Notes: generated by a model from the sequence alone, not told the origin. A stretch of DNA of 64,000 bases from Bacteroidota bacterium (GCA_016183765.1 JACPEA010000010.1:62001-126000); one strand, 5' to 3'. Shown: positions 42,677 through 49,898, numbered from the stretch's first letter. Program-made: numbers and translations.

Positions 42677-43383
42677 TTCACCGGTTAATGGATGATGAAC
42701 GCTTGAAAGAGTTTACCCTGGTTGGAGGAACCGCGTTATCCCTGCAAATTGGTCACCGCAAATCGGTCGATATTGATTTATTTAATAAGCGTGAATTTGA
42801 CTCCGAATTGCTCAAAGTATATCTTACTGAAAAATACGAGGCTATTAATATCCGCTACGGTGTTAATTCAGTCCTTTGTTTTATTAATGATGTAAAAGTA
42901 GATATGATCAGCCATCGTGTTCCTGATACCAGGCCTACAGTTTATGATGAGGGTATAAGAATGGCTTCTCTTGAAGACATCGGAGCTATGAAATTAAATG
43001 CAATTACACGTGATGGTTCCAGGTTTAAAGATTTTGTCGATATGCATGTATTGCTAAGCCATAAACCCTTAGAAGTATATGGTGCTGCATTTGAAAACAA
43101 GTATGATACAATATCCCGTGCCATTGCATATTATTCTCTGACGTATCACAAGGACATTGAACTGGACAAACTTGTTTTCATGGGCAAAGAATTGACTTTG
43201 CCTATCATTGCTGAACGGTTACAACAGGCAGTACATAATCCTTCACATATCTTCGATAAATACGTTTTGAACTTAAAACAATCACAGGAATTGAAACAGG
43301 ATTTAAAAAAAGAGCAACAGCTGGAAAAACAATTGAAACAATACAGGCAAAGACCGGATAGCGGTCGCGGCTATCGCATGTAA
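42634..43383 (+). CDS. AbiEii-type nucleotidyltransferase toxin-like protein
   Basis: This 249-residue protein has the DNA-polymerase-beta-type nucleotidyltransferase motif FTLVGGTALSLQIGHR followed by KSVDIDLF (GG...DxD), VKVDMISH with the third acidic residue, and LEDIGAMKLNAITRDGSRFKD typical of AbiEii. AbiE systems are type IV toxin-antitoxins that block phage. Here it may also stabilise the island. The C-terminal 40 residues are a Gln/Lys coiled-coil tail. Confidence 0.85.
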   Translation: MLHKETVETGTLDLIHRLMDDERLKEFTLVGGTALSLQIGHRKSVDIDLFNKREFDSELLKVYLTEKYEAINIRYGVNSVLCFINDVKVDMISHRVPDTRPTVYDEGIRMASLEDIGAMKLNAITRDGSRFKDFVDMHVLLSHKPLEVYGAAFENKYDTISRAIAYYSLTYHKDIELDKLVFMGKELTLPIIAERLQQAVHNPSHIFDKYVLNLKQSQELKQDLKKEQQLEKQLKQYRQRPDSGRGYRM

Positions 43384-43460
43384 ACAAAGCCTGTCTTTTG
43401 TACGCGCCTGCCGCGCACCTCGGCATTTGTAAAAAGCCATTCACCTTCACGGCTTGGCCC

Positions 43461-43540
43461 TTTTCGTTTAGGTGGAATATGGCATAAACTGCAGTTATTC
43501 GCCCGGCAGTAGAACGTGCCATCTTCCACCTAAACGAAAA
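43461..43540. repeat. 24-bp inverted repeat near right island end
   Basis: The arms 43461-43484 and 43517-43540 match in 23 of 24 positions (TTTTCGTTTAGGTGGAA core) around a 32-bp spacer. It lies in the 222-bp gap after the AbiEii gene, where no coding frame is convincing. T-rich and A-rich ends would make it a bidirectional terminator. It could also be the footprint of a small mobile element. Confidence 0.75.
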
Positions 43541-43605
43541 AATAAATTAGTTCCCCTATCCCATTTACTCATTTTGTTATCTTCGATAAAAACGCAATAC
43601 CGGTT

Positions 43606-43779
43606 ATGCGTAATGATATTTTATTCCGCATTATCACACTGCTAATTATTGTAATTCTCTTTGTGATTGCTCGTAATGCCGAGCGCAATAAAAAATACAA
43701 AACATCTTTTACCTTATATATACTGATGGCAATCCTGTGCCTTGTGATGTTTTTCGGTGTAGCGCATACAAATTTGTAA
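43606..43779 (+). CDS. Small two-helix membrane protein at island edge
   Basis: This 57-residue frame (MRNDILFRIITLLIIVILF start) has two hydrophobic helices (about 7-22 and 38-54) and a polar AERNKKYK turn. A near-consensus -7 (TATCTTCG) lies about 25 bp upstream. The function is unknown. It is the last gene before the right attachment site. Confidence 0.5.
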   Translation: MRNDILFRIITLLIIVILFVIARNAERNKKYKTSFTLYILMAILCLVMFFGVAHTNL

Positions 43780-43827
43780 TGGCTTTTTTTTGATTTTTAG
43801 TTTGGGGAGGCCTGAAAAATAAATGAA

Positions 43828-43838
43828 CTGTCCGAAAT
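43828..43838 (+). repeat. Third copy of CTGTCCGAAAT
   Basis: This matches the two tandem copies at 20708-20729 near the left end. Here it opens an imperfect dyad (CTGTCCGAAAT then GCCCGAACAG), 43 bp inside the right attachment site. Confidence 0.75.
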
Positions 43839-43880
43839 ATGCCCGAACAGTTCATAAAACATTGATAATCAATGCTATTT

Positions 43881-43903
43881 GTCGGGAAGACAGGATTCGA
43901 ACC
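43881..43903 (-). other. Right attachment site (within tRNA-Pro)
   Basis: Second copy of the 23-bp direct repeat. It covers the 3' part of the intact tRNA-Pro gene and one base beyond. Confidence 0.92.
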
Positions 43904-43955
43904 TGCGACCCCCTGGTCCCAAACCAGGTGCGCTACCGGCCTGCGCTACTTCCCG
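43882..43955 (-). tRNA. tRNA-Pro (anticodon TGG)
   Basis: This 74-nt gene on the minus strand has acceptor CGGGAAG/CTTCCCG with discriminator A, the D-loop AGCGCAGGCCGGTAGCGC, anticodon stem-loop CCTGGTTTGGGACCAGG and T-arm CAGGTTCGAATCCTG. CCA is not encoded here (CAA follows the discriminator). At the left attachment site the same end is followed by CCA. This is the integration target of the island. Confidence 0.97.
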
Positions 43956-44013
43956 AAACCTCTACCGGAATGGATGCCGATACTTTCTTCCAGGTAAGGA
44001 ACCCAAAAGAAAG

Positions 44014-44102
44014 CGGTGAGGGAGGGATTCGAACCCTCGGTACAGTTTGACCCGTACGGCAGTTTAGCAAACTACTGGATTGAGCCACTCTCCCACCTCA
44101 CC
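44014..44102 (-). tRNA. tRNA-Ser (anticodon GCT)
   Basis: This 89-nt gene on the minus strand has acceptor GGTGAGG/CCTCACC with discriminator G, an anticodon loop TTGCTAA (GCT), a long variable arm (CCGTACGGG region) and T-arm GAGGGTTCGAATCCCTC. CCA is not encoded. It lies 58 bp upstream of tRNA-Pro, probably in one transcript. Confidence 0.96.
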
Positions 44103-44186
44103 GTTCCTGCTCTTTTCAGAGAGGGCTGCAAAAATAGGATGCCCGTGCTTAACTGCCAAAAATGTATCGTAAAAACCTGAAAAATA

Positions 44187-44217
44187 AACCTCCCGAACGG
44201 GATGCGTCCGGGAGGTT
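44187..44217 (-). terminator. Terminator of dnaA
   Basis: AACCTCCCG (44187-44195) pairs with CGGGAGGTT (44209-44217). On the minus strand TTATTTTT follows. It lies 30 bp after the dnaA stop. Confidence 0.8.
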
Positions 44218-44246
44218 ATCATCATCTCTTCGAATAGCAGCAGGGG

Positions 44247-45680
44247 TTACATTGCGGCTAACTGTACTTTCTGGGTCAGCTCCATCACATTCTCGCGGAA
44301 AATGGAGTCCGTATCCATCAGGTCTTTTACAGTCTGGCAGGAATGGATCACCGTGGTGTGATCGCGTCCCCCGAAATGTTCACCGATGGTCTTCAGCGAG
44401 TTCTTGGTAAAGGCTTTGGCCAGGTACATGGTGATCTGCCTTGCCTGTACGATCTCGCGTTTACGGGTCTTCTGTAACAGTTTATCGTAAGAAACATCAA
44501 AATATTCACAAACCATCTTCTGGATCGCATCGATGGTGATCTCTTTACTGCTGGTCTTAACAAAGTTGCGGAGCACTTTTTTAGCCAGTTCCACATCAAT
44601 ATCCTTTTTGTTCAGGGAAGACTGTGCCAGCAGTGAGATCAATGCACCTTCCAGTTCACGCACATTGGTATTGATATTATAGGCAACATACTTCACCACT
44701 TCTTTGGGCATATCCAGGCCATCGTTCTTCATTTTCTTTTCCAGGATCTCGATACGGGTTTCGTAATCCGGGACCTGTAGGTCGGCGCTTAATCCCCAAC
44801 GGAAACGGCTCAGCAAACGTTCCTGCATGCCATCCAGGTCCTTGGGTGGTTTGTCGGAAGTCAATACCAGTTGTTTGCCGCTCTGGTGTAAGTGGTTGAA
44901 GATGGCAAAAAATGCATCCTGGCTTTTTTCTGCGCGACTGAAGAACTGCACATCGTCGATGATCAGTACGTCTATCAGCTGGTAAAAATGGATAAAGTCG
45001 TTAATGGCATTGTTGCGGCTGTGATCCTGGAACTGGTTGATGAATTTTTCGCTGCTCACATACAGGACCACTTTCCCGGGATGCTGTCTTTTCACTTCAT
45101 TACCAATGGCTTGTGCCAGGTGGGTTTTTCCCAAACCTACACCACCATAAATCACCAATGGATTGAAAGAATTGGCCCCGGGTTTCTCTGCCACGGTTTT
45201 ACCGGCACGTCGGGCCACACGGTTACAATCACCTTCTATAAAAGATTCGAAAACATACATGTGGTTCAACTGCGGATCAATCTGCATTTTCTTGAGCCCG
45301 GGAATGACGAAAGGATTTTTTACCGGGTTATCAATCACCAACGGGAAATTCATCTCGTTGTTATTGTAAGTTTTCATATTGCTGGCAGGAACATCCATAG
45401 AACCATTGCGCCCATTTGTATTGCCACTGTCAACCATGATCCTGTATTCCAACCTTGCTTCTTTTCCCAGTTCCCTTTTCAGTGTTTTGGCAAGCAGGTT
45501 CACATAATGCTCTTCCAGGTATTCATAAAAGAACTGACTGGGAACCTGAATCATTAAAACATTGCCCTTCAATTCCACAGGGGTGATCGGCTCAAACCAT
45601 GTTTTAAAATGTTGCCATTCTACAATGTCTTTGATGATCTTTAAACAATTGCTCCAGACTGATTCAGCGTTCTTAGCCAT
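44247..45680 (-). CDS. dnaA: Chromosomal replication initiator DnaA
   Basis: This 477-residue initiator has domain I (1-90, WQHFKTWFEPI), an Asn-rich linker (about 100-125) and an AAA+ domain with Walker A GGVGLGKTH, Walker B LIIDDVQFF and sensor 2 NVRELEGAL. The C-terminal DNA-binding domain IV carries the signature GGRDHTTVIHSC. It binds ATP and opens oriC. All domains are complete. Two DnaA boxes lie upstream of its start. Confidence 0.98.
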   Translation of the reverse strand: MAKNAESVWSNCLKIIKDIVEWQHFKTWFEPITPVELKGNVLMIQVPSQFFYEYLEEHYVNLLAKTLKRELGKEARLEYRIMVDSGNTNGRNGSMDVPASNMKTYNNNEMNFPLVIDNPVKNPFVIPGLKKMQIDPQLNHMYVFESFIEGDCNRVARRAGKTVAEKPGANSFNPLVIYGGVGLGKTHLAQAIGNEVKRQHPGKVVLYVSSEKFINQFQDHSRNNAINDFIHFYQLIDVLIIDDVQFFSRAEKSQDAFFAIFNHLHQSGKQLVLTSDKPPKDLDGMQERLLSRFRWGLSADLQVPDYETRIEILEKKMKNDGLDMPKEVVKYVAYNINTNVRELEGALISLLAQSSLNKKDIDVELAKKVLRNFVKTSSKEITIDAIQKMVCEYFDVSYDKLLQKTRKREIVQARQITMYLAKAFTKNSLKTIGEHFGGRDHTTVIHSCQTVKDLMDTDSIFRENVMELTQKVQLAAM

Positions 45681-45755
45681 ACAAAAAGAAAGAATTTATA
45701 ATGAGTTATATTATTCTGCTTTATTACTTATCCCAAGGCTTCAAGTTATCGTTTT

Positions 45756-45773
45756 TTTTCCACATGTGGATAA
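45756..45773. promoter_or_regulatory. Head-to-head DnaA boxes upstream of dnaA
   Basis: TTTTCCACA (45756-45764) abuts TGTGGATAA (45765-45773). The second is the perfect TTATCCACA box on the minus strand, and the first matches TTWTNCACA. A weaker TTATCCCAA is at about 45729-45737, and an A/T run (45819-45835) is nearby. This may be a dnaA autoregulatory site or part of oriC. The gap is only 150 bp. Confidence 0.6.
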
Positions 45774-45830
45774 GTAAAAAAATAAATTGGGGGTGCGAAT
45801 ATGTAGACTTTATGTTGAAAAAAAAATTTT

Positions 45831-46769
45831 TTATTCCCTTGTTTTTTTCCCTATAACTACAGTATGGGCCTTTGCCAGATTTTTCTTTTGGGGGCCCGAG
45901 AAACTGTAATCCAGCCGCCCCAGCTGGATCCCCGCCCAGCCCACCTGGTTCACTACCGTATCTGCACCCCTTCGATTAGGGTATTTACGGGGTTGCTCAA
46001 AAAAACGGTGGGTATGCCCGCCTATGATCAGGTCTATATCGTAACTCTCTTTGGCCAGTATCTCATCGCTCACCTTGTCATCATCGTACTTATCGCCCAG
46101 ATGCGATAAACAGATCACCATGTCGCAGCCCTGTTTTCGCAGCAGTTCTGCTGTCCGGTTGGCGGATTCTATCGGGTTCAGGTACACGGTTTTACCGTAG
46201 AGATGCTCAGGTACCAGCCCCCTCAGTTCAATCCCCACTCCCAGCACACCGATCTTCAGGTCGCCTTTCTGGAAGATTTTATAAGGTTGGAACTTTGATT
46301 CCATCGCCGTTCCTGAAAAATCGTAGTTACAGATCAGGATGGGGAAACTGACATGCGTTAACTGTGTTGCGAAATTTTCGAGCCCGGCATCAAAATCGTG
46401 GTTACCCATGGTAGCGGCATCATAGCCCATCTTTTCCATCGCTTTCATTTCGGGTTCGCCCTTGTACAGGTTAAAATAGGGTGTACCCTGAAAAATATCC
46501 CCTGCATCCAGTAATAATACTTCTCCGCCTTCGGCCCGGATCTCCTCTATCAGGGCGGCCCTGGCAGCTACACCCCCCAGTCCCTGGTTGCGGCCACCAT
46601 CCATCGGGAAGGGGTCCAGCCGGCTATGTACATCATTGGTATGCAGAATTGTGATGCGTTTTACAGTTGCTGCCGCTTCCGCCCCGGAAGTGGGCAATAC
46701 CGCAGACAAGGCCAGTACTCCACCGGCCAGCGCAGATTGCTCAAGAAATTTTCGTCGGTTAATCAACAT
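45831..46769 (-). CDS. Metallophosphatase domain of a split 5'-nucleotidase
   Basis: This protein of about 312 residues starts at the ATG at 46769 (MLINRRKFLEQSA), giving a twin-arginine signal. Residues 35-300 are the calcineurin-like metallophosphatase domain of UshA-type 5'-nucleotidases: ILHTNDVHSRLDPF, LLDAGDIFQGTPY, TMGNHDFDAG (catalytic dyad GNHD), LSHLGDKYDDD and IIGGHTHRFFE. It lacks the C-terminal substrate-binding domain, which the overlapping upstream gene encodes. It probably hydrolyses nucleotides in the periplasm together with that partner. Confidence 0.9.
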   Translation of the reverse strand: MLINRRKFLEQSALAGGVLALSAVLPTSGAEAAATVKRITILHTNDVHSRLDPFPMDGGRNQGLGGVAARAALIEEIRAEGGEVLLLDAGDIFQGTPYFNLYKGEPEMKAMEKMGYDAATMGNHDFDAGLENFATQLTHVSFPILICNYDFSGTAMESKFQPYKIFQKGDLKIGVLGVGIELRGLVPEHLYGKTVYLNPIESANRTAELLRKQGCDMVICLSHLGDKYDDDKVSDEILAKESYDIDLIIGGHTHRFFEQPRKYPNRRGADTVVNQVGWAGIQLGRLDYSFSGPQKKNLAKAHTVVIGKKTRE

Positions 46770-47502
46770 GTACCACCCTGTTTTCAATTTGATAATCCAA
46801 TGGTTTGCCCTGGCGGGTCAGATCCGCCACAAAGTCGATCAACGCATCCCGTATCAGGTAACCTTTGTTCTGCTGGGGGATCCTGCGCAACATTTCACAA
46901 TCACTGCCCCCATTGGCCACATAATCAGAATTGGCGATCACATATACGACAGTTGCATCCAGTGGTTTGCCATTGATCTGAACATTCACTGCTTTTTTGT
47001 CTTTGATACCCATGGTCAGGCCTGCTGATACCGGCCATCCGCCATCCGCAGCCATCTTATCCAGGAATTGCTGTAAGACAGAACCCTTTACTTCCTGGAT
47101 CACCAGTAAATTATCGAAAGGCATCAGTTCAAAGATCCTCCCCACTGTAATATTGCCCTTGGGGATATAAGAACGGATACCTCCCTGGTTCATGAATCCG
47201 GCATCTACCCTCCGGTCAAATTTTTTCTCAGCCATGCTACGCATGCAATCGGCCATAAAGTTTCCCAGGCCGCTTTCCGGCTGTTTGGCCGAAAGCTGGT
47301 TATTGGAAAAACCGATCACTTTGTTCATCGACTCATTCAGCGCCGCACTGTAGGGGGCCAGCATACGGACAATGGCCGTATCGGGCTGAACTGATTTCTC
47401 TATGCGGTAATCCTTGTATTGAACAGTGGTAACAGTTTGGGTACTGTTGCAGGAACTGATCCAGAAAATAAGGGTCCAGAATGAAAAGAAACTCCTGTTC
47501 AT
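46759..47502 (-). CDS. 5'-nucleotidase C-terminal domain lipoprotein
   Basis: This 247-residue protein has a lipoprotein-type signal (FWISSCNS). It consists of the substrate-binding 5_nucleotid_C domain alone: LGNFMADCMRSMAEKK, DAGFMNQGGIRSYIPKGNITVGRIFE (written in two parts: DAGFMNQGGIRSYIPKG and NITVGRIFE), PFDNLLV and the late VANSDYVANGGSD-like segment IANSDYVANGGSD. It lacks the catalytic metal site. It overlaps the metallophosphatase gene by 11 bp. The pair corresponds to one UshA-like enzyme in reverse gene order. Confidence 0.88.
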   Translation of the reverse strand: MNRSFFSFWTLIFWISSCNSTQTVTTVQYKDYRIEKSVQPDTAIVRMLAPYSAALNESMNKVIGFSNNQLSAKQPESGLGNFMADCMRSMAEKKFDRRVDAGFMNQGGIRSYIPKGNITVGRIFELMPFDNLLVIQEVKGSVLQQFLDKMAADGGWPVSAGLTMGIKDKKAVNVQINGKPLDATVVYVIANSDYVANGGSDCEMLRRIPQQNKGYLIRDALIDFVADLTRQGKPLDYQIENRVVHVD

Positions 47503-47561
47503 GGGTAAGCGGACTTGTGGTATGAAAGATACAATATTAATGAACCTTTAAAAGCGTTTTT

Positions 47562-47594
47562 TTGAAGGGTTAGCAGATTTTAATCCTACTTTTG
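47562..47594 (+). promoter_or_regulatory. Promoter of the DUF3127 gene
   Basis: TTG at 47562-47564 and TACTTTTG at 47587-47594 are separated by 22 bp. The start codon at 47616 is 21 bp beyond the -7 box. Confidence 0.65.
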
Positions 47595-47615
47595 ACCACT
47601 TTAAACAAAGAAGTT

Positions 47616-47993
47616 ATGTCTTACGAAATTGTTGGAAAACTGGTGGCTGTATTTGAGATCGTACAGCGCAAGGAAACATTCAAAACACGCGAGTTTGTGA
47701 TCGAAAAAACAGAAGATATTGGAGGGCGCACTATTACCAATTATGTAAAGTTCCAATGTGTGCAGGACAGGACTTCCATGCCCGACAGGTTCAATCTTGG
47801 CGACGAGGTGAAAGTGCAGTTCAACATCAAGGGAACCAAATGGGTAAAGGATGGCAGGGAGAACTATATCACCAACCTGGATGCCTGGCGTATGGAGACC
47901 GTAAAGCTGGGGCAAACCAGTAATGGTGGCGATTCCGCGGATTATCATGATATGCCTCCTCCGTCAGACAATATAGACGACCTTCCTTTTTAA
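47616..47993 (+). CDS. DUF3127 protein with SSB-like acidic tail
   Basis: This 125-residue protein starts at ATG 47616 (MSYEIVGKLVAVFEIV). The domain (about 1-95) has OB-fold-like strands: KTREFVIEK, YVKFQCVQDR, GDEVKVQFNIKGTKWVKDG and YITNLDAWRME. The C-terminus is a flexible acidic tail ending DNIDDLPF, very close to the SSB tip (DDIPF) that docks repair proteins. DUF3127 is a Bacteroidota family of unknown role. A single-stranded DNA or nucleoid function is inferred from fold style and tail. Confidence 0.85.
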   Translation: MSYEIVGKLVAVFEIVQRKETFKTREFVIEKTEDIGGRTITNYVKFQCVQDRTSMPDRFNLGDEVKVQFNIKGTKWVKDGRENYITNLDAWRMETVKLGQTSNGGDSADYHDMPPPSDNIDDLPF

Positions 47994-48054
47994 GGGAGCT
48001 GCCCGGCTTGGGCAAATTCCTTAGAATTTCTTTTTAGGATAAACACCTAACGGA

Positions 48055-49647
48055 ATGCAAAAAGATATCCAACTCAAATTAAAGCCGGCTGATGCAGCCA
48101 GCGACAGTGTCATCAGCCAGCAGATTGCCGCTTCGATAGGTATTACAGAACAGGAGATCACCGGTTTTCAAAAGCTGAAGCAATCGATCGATGCACGGAG
48201 CAGGAGCCAGGTATGGATCAACCTGACTGTTAAGGCTTTTGTGAACGAGCCTTTTGAAAAAAGATATTCTCAGCCGGTTCACTTCCCGGATGTAAGTAAA
48301 GCCAGTACAAAAGTCATCATCATCGGAGCGGGTCCGGCCGGACTCTTTGCCGCACTCCAGCTTATTGAAGCCGGTATACAGCCCATCGTTCTGGAAAGAG
48401 GCAAAGATGTCAAAGCCAGGCGCAGGGATCTTGCCGTGCTGAACAAAGAAGGTGTGGTAAACCCCGAAAGCAATTATTGTTTTGGAGAAGGGGGTGCCGG
48501 CACTTATAGTGATGGCAAATTGTATACAAGAAGTAATAAACGGGGCGATATCAACCGTATCCTGCACCTGTTCTGGCGATTCGGGGCAGACGAACGCATC
48601 CTGTATGAAGCCCATCCGCATATTGGCACCAACAAACTGCCTCACATTATCACCGCTATCCGTGAACAGATCCGGTCATGCGGCGGGCAGTTTCACTTTG
48701 AAAAAAAAGTGACCGACCTGGTGATCGAAGGCGACCGTCTGACAGCAGTCATCACTGTTGACGGCGAGAAAATACCGGGTGATGCGGCCATACTGGCCAC
48801 CGGGCATTCGGCCAGGGATATATTCCATCTGTTAGCCAATAAAAAATTATTGATAGAGGCCAAGCCCTTTGCCATGGGCGTGCGTATTGAGCACCCGCAA
48901 TCGCTGATCGATTCGATACAATATCATTGTACTGTAAGAGACGGAGACCTGCCTCCCGCTTCATACGGATTGGTGGAACAGGTGAACGAGAAAGGTGTTT
49001 TCAGCTTCTGCATGTGTCCAGGAGGCATTATTGCACCCGCTGCCACTGCACCCGGTGAGTTGGTGGTAAATGGCTGGAGTCCGAGTAAAAGAAACAATCC
49101 CTTCGCCAACAGTGGCATGGTGGTCCAGGTAGAACTGGCCGATGCCATGGCCCACCTGAACAGGTCTTCACGAAAAGAAAAAATTTCGGAGAAAGATCCA
49201 CTGGCACTTCTCTATTTTCAGCAGGAAATTGAGCAGGCAGCTTTTAGGGCCGGTGGCGGACAGTTACAGGCGCCAGCCCAAAGAATGGCAGATTTCTGCA
49301 CCCATACAATATCACAGGACCTTCCTGACTGCAGTTATTTACCCGGGGTAGTGACAGCTGATCTGAAAACGGTATTGCCCGGTTTTATACACCAGCGCCT
49401 GCAAAAAGGATTCCAGGCTTTTGGGAAGAAGATGCGGGGGTACCTTACCAATGAAGCCATCGTGGTGGCCACAGAAAGCCGGACATCTTCACCGGTACGT
49501 ATTCCGCGGGATCCGGATCTTTTATCACATCCACAGGTACAGAATCTATACCCCTGCGGGGAGGGTGCCGGTTATGCCGGAGGTATCATCAGCGCTGCAA
49601 TGGATGGGGAGCGTGTGGCACAGATGATCATAAAAAAAGAGAGATGA
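48055..49647 (+). CDS. FAD-dependent dehydrogenase (COG2509-like)
   Basis: This 530-residue flavoprotein begins with a ferredoxin-like N-terminal domain (1-80, IQLKLKPADAASDS start). The FAD site is KVIIIGAGPAGLFAALQL at about 83-100, followed by VLERGKDVKARRRDL. GEGGAGTYSDGKLYTR near 145 and FCMCPGGIIAPA near 320 are conserved in this group. The C-terminus ends with a second FAD contact, YPCGEGAGYAGGI. The substrate is unknown. It ends at overlapping terminator structures shared with the opposite strand. Confidence 0.86.
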   Translation: MQKDIQLKLKPADAASDSVISQQIAASIGITEQEITGFQKLKQSIDARSRSQVWINLTVKAFVNEPFEKRYSQPVHFPDVSKASTKVIIIGAGPAGLFAALQLIEAGIQPIVLERGKDVKARRRDLAVLNKEGVVNPESNYCFGEGGAGTYSDGKLYTRSNKRGDINRILHLFWRFGADERILYEAHPHIGTNKLPHIITAIREQIRSCGGQFHFEKKVTDLVIEGDRLTAVITVDGEKIPGDAAILATGHSARDIFHLLANKKLLIEAKPFAMGVRIEHPQSLIDSIQYHCTVRDGDLPPASYGLVEQVNEKGVFSFCMCPGGIIAPAATAPGELVVNGWSPSKRNNPFANSGMVVQVELADAMAHLNRSSRKEKISEKDPLALLYFQQEIEQAAFRAGGGQLQAPAQRMADFCTHTISQDLPDCSYLPGVVTADLKTVLPGFIHQRLQKGFQAFGKKMRGYLTNEAIVVATESRTSSPVRIPRDPDLLSHPQVQNLYPCGEGAGYAGGIISAAMDGERVAQMIIKKER

Positions 49648-49830
49648 TGCTCATCTCTCCCCTCCAAAAACAATTGAACAGCCACTTGCCAAACTGAAGA
49701 ATTGCCAACTCATGCTATTAGAAAAGAGGCAGAAATAGCGGGACCAAATTCCCCCCGGTATTGGGCCGCTACTTCTGCGTAACAGGCAAACCTTTCGGCC
49801 TACCTTGTTAGTTCTCTTTATATTGTAAAA
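49632..49830 (-). ncRNA. Candidate structured RNA (3'UTR-derived or independent sRNA)
   Basis: The minus strand carries three stable stems in about 200 nt. One is a 12-bp hairpin with a GAAA tetraloop (49781-49809). The second is 13 bp, GCAGAAGTAGCGG with its partner (49766-49778 and 49729-49741), with an inner CCAA/UUGG extension. The third is a GAGAGATGA terminator stem (49639-49659) followed by seven U. Several pairs are G-U on the minus strand and would be A-C mismatches on the plus strand, which fixes the sense. The 5' end is approximate; a weak -7-like TAGTTTTA lies near 49826-49833. A 6S-like or other family was considered but not established. Confidence 0.5.
49639..49659 (-). terminator. 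Minus-strand terminator at the 3' end of the FAD gene
   Basis: GAGAGATGA/TCATCTCTC with a 3-nt loop, followed on the minus strand by TTTTTTT (49632-49638). It overlaps the last codons of the plus-strand FAD gene, so minus-strand transcripts run through the whole convergent gap. Confidence 0.8.
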
Positions 49831-49855
49831 CTACATTGCCGGACCGAAACGGCAT

Positions 49856-49877
49856 ACGGGAAATTTCCCGTTTTTTT
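49856..49877 (+). terminator. Plus-strand terminator after the FAD gene
   Basis: The palindrome ACGGGAAATTTCCCGT (49856-49871) is followed by a T7 run. It ends transcripts from the FAD gene 209 bp past its stop and so creates long overlapping 3' ends with the opposite strand. Confidence 0.75.
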
Positions 49878-49898
49878 GAAAAAAGGGGCTCAACAGCA

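Larger units (their letters stand above)
20566..43903. mobile_element. Integrative mobilizable island with metal-resistance cargo in tRNA-Pro
   Basis: This 23.3-kb segment is bounded by a 23-bp direct repeat of the tRNA-Pro 3' end, with a tyrosine integrase next to the left repeat and mobilization genes toward the right. It is visibly richer in A and T than its flanks. It carries a relaxase but no recognisable conjugative (Tra/VirB) genes, so it should be mobilized by a helper rather than be self-transmissible. Cargo is mainly metal export and binding, plus an AbiEii-type module. Confidence 0.92.

Noticed and set aside
20758-43383. Self-transmissible ICE
   Set aside because: A relaxase and accessory proteins are present, but no TraG/VirD4 coupling protein, TraN or VirB-like genes, so only mobilization is supported.
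49632-49830. Naming the candidate RNA as 6S RNA
   Set aside because: A rod-like fold and size are loosely compatible, but the central open bubble and promoter-like features could not be established by eye.
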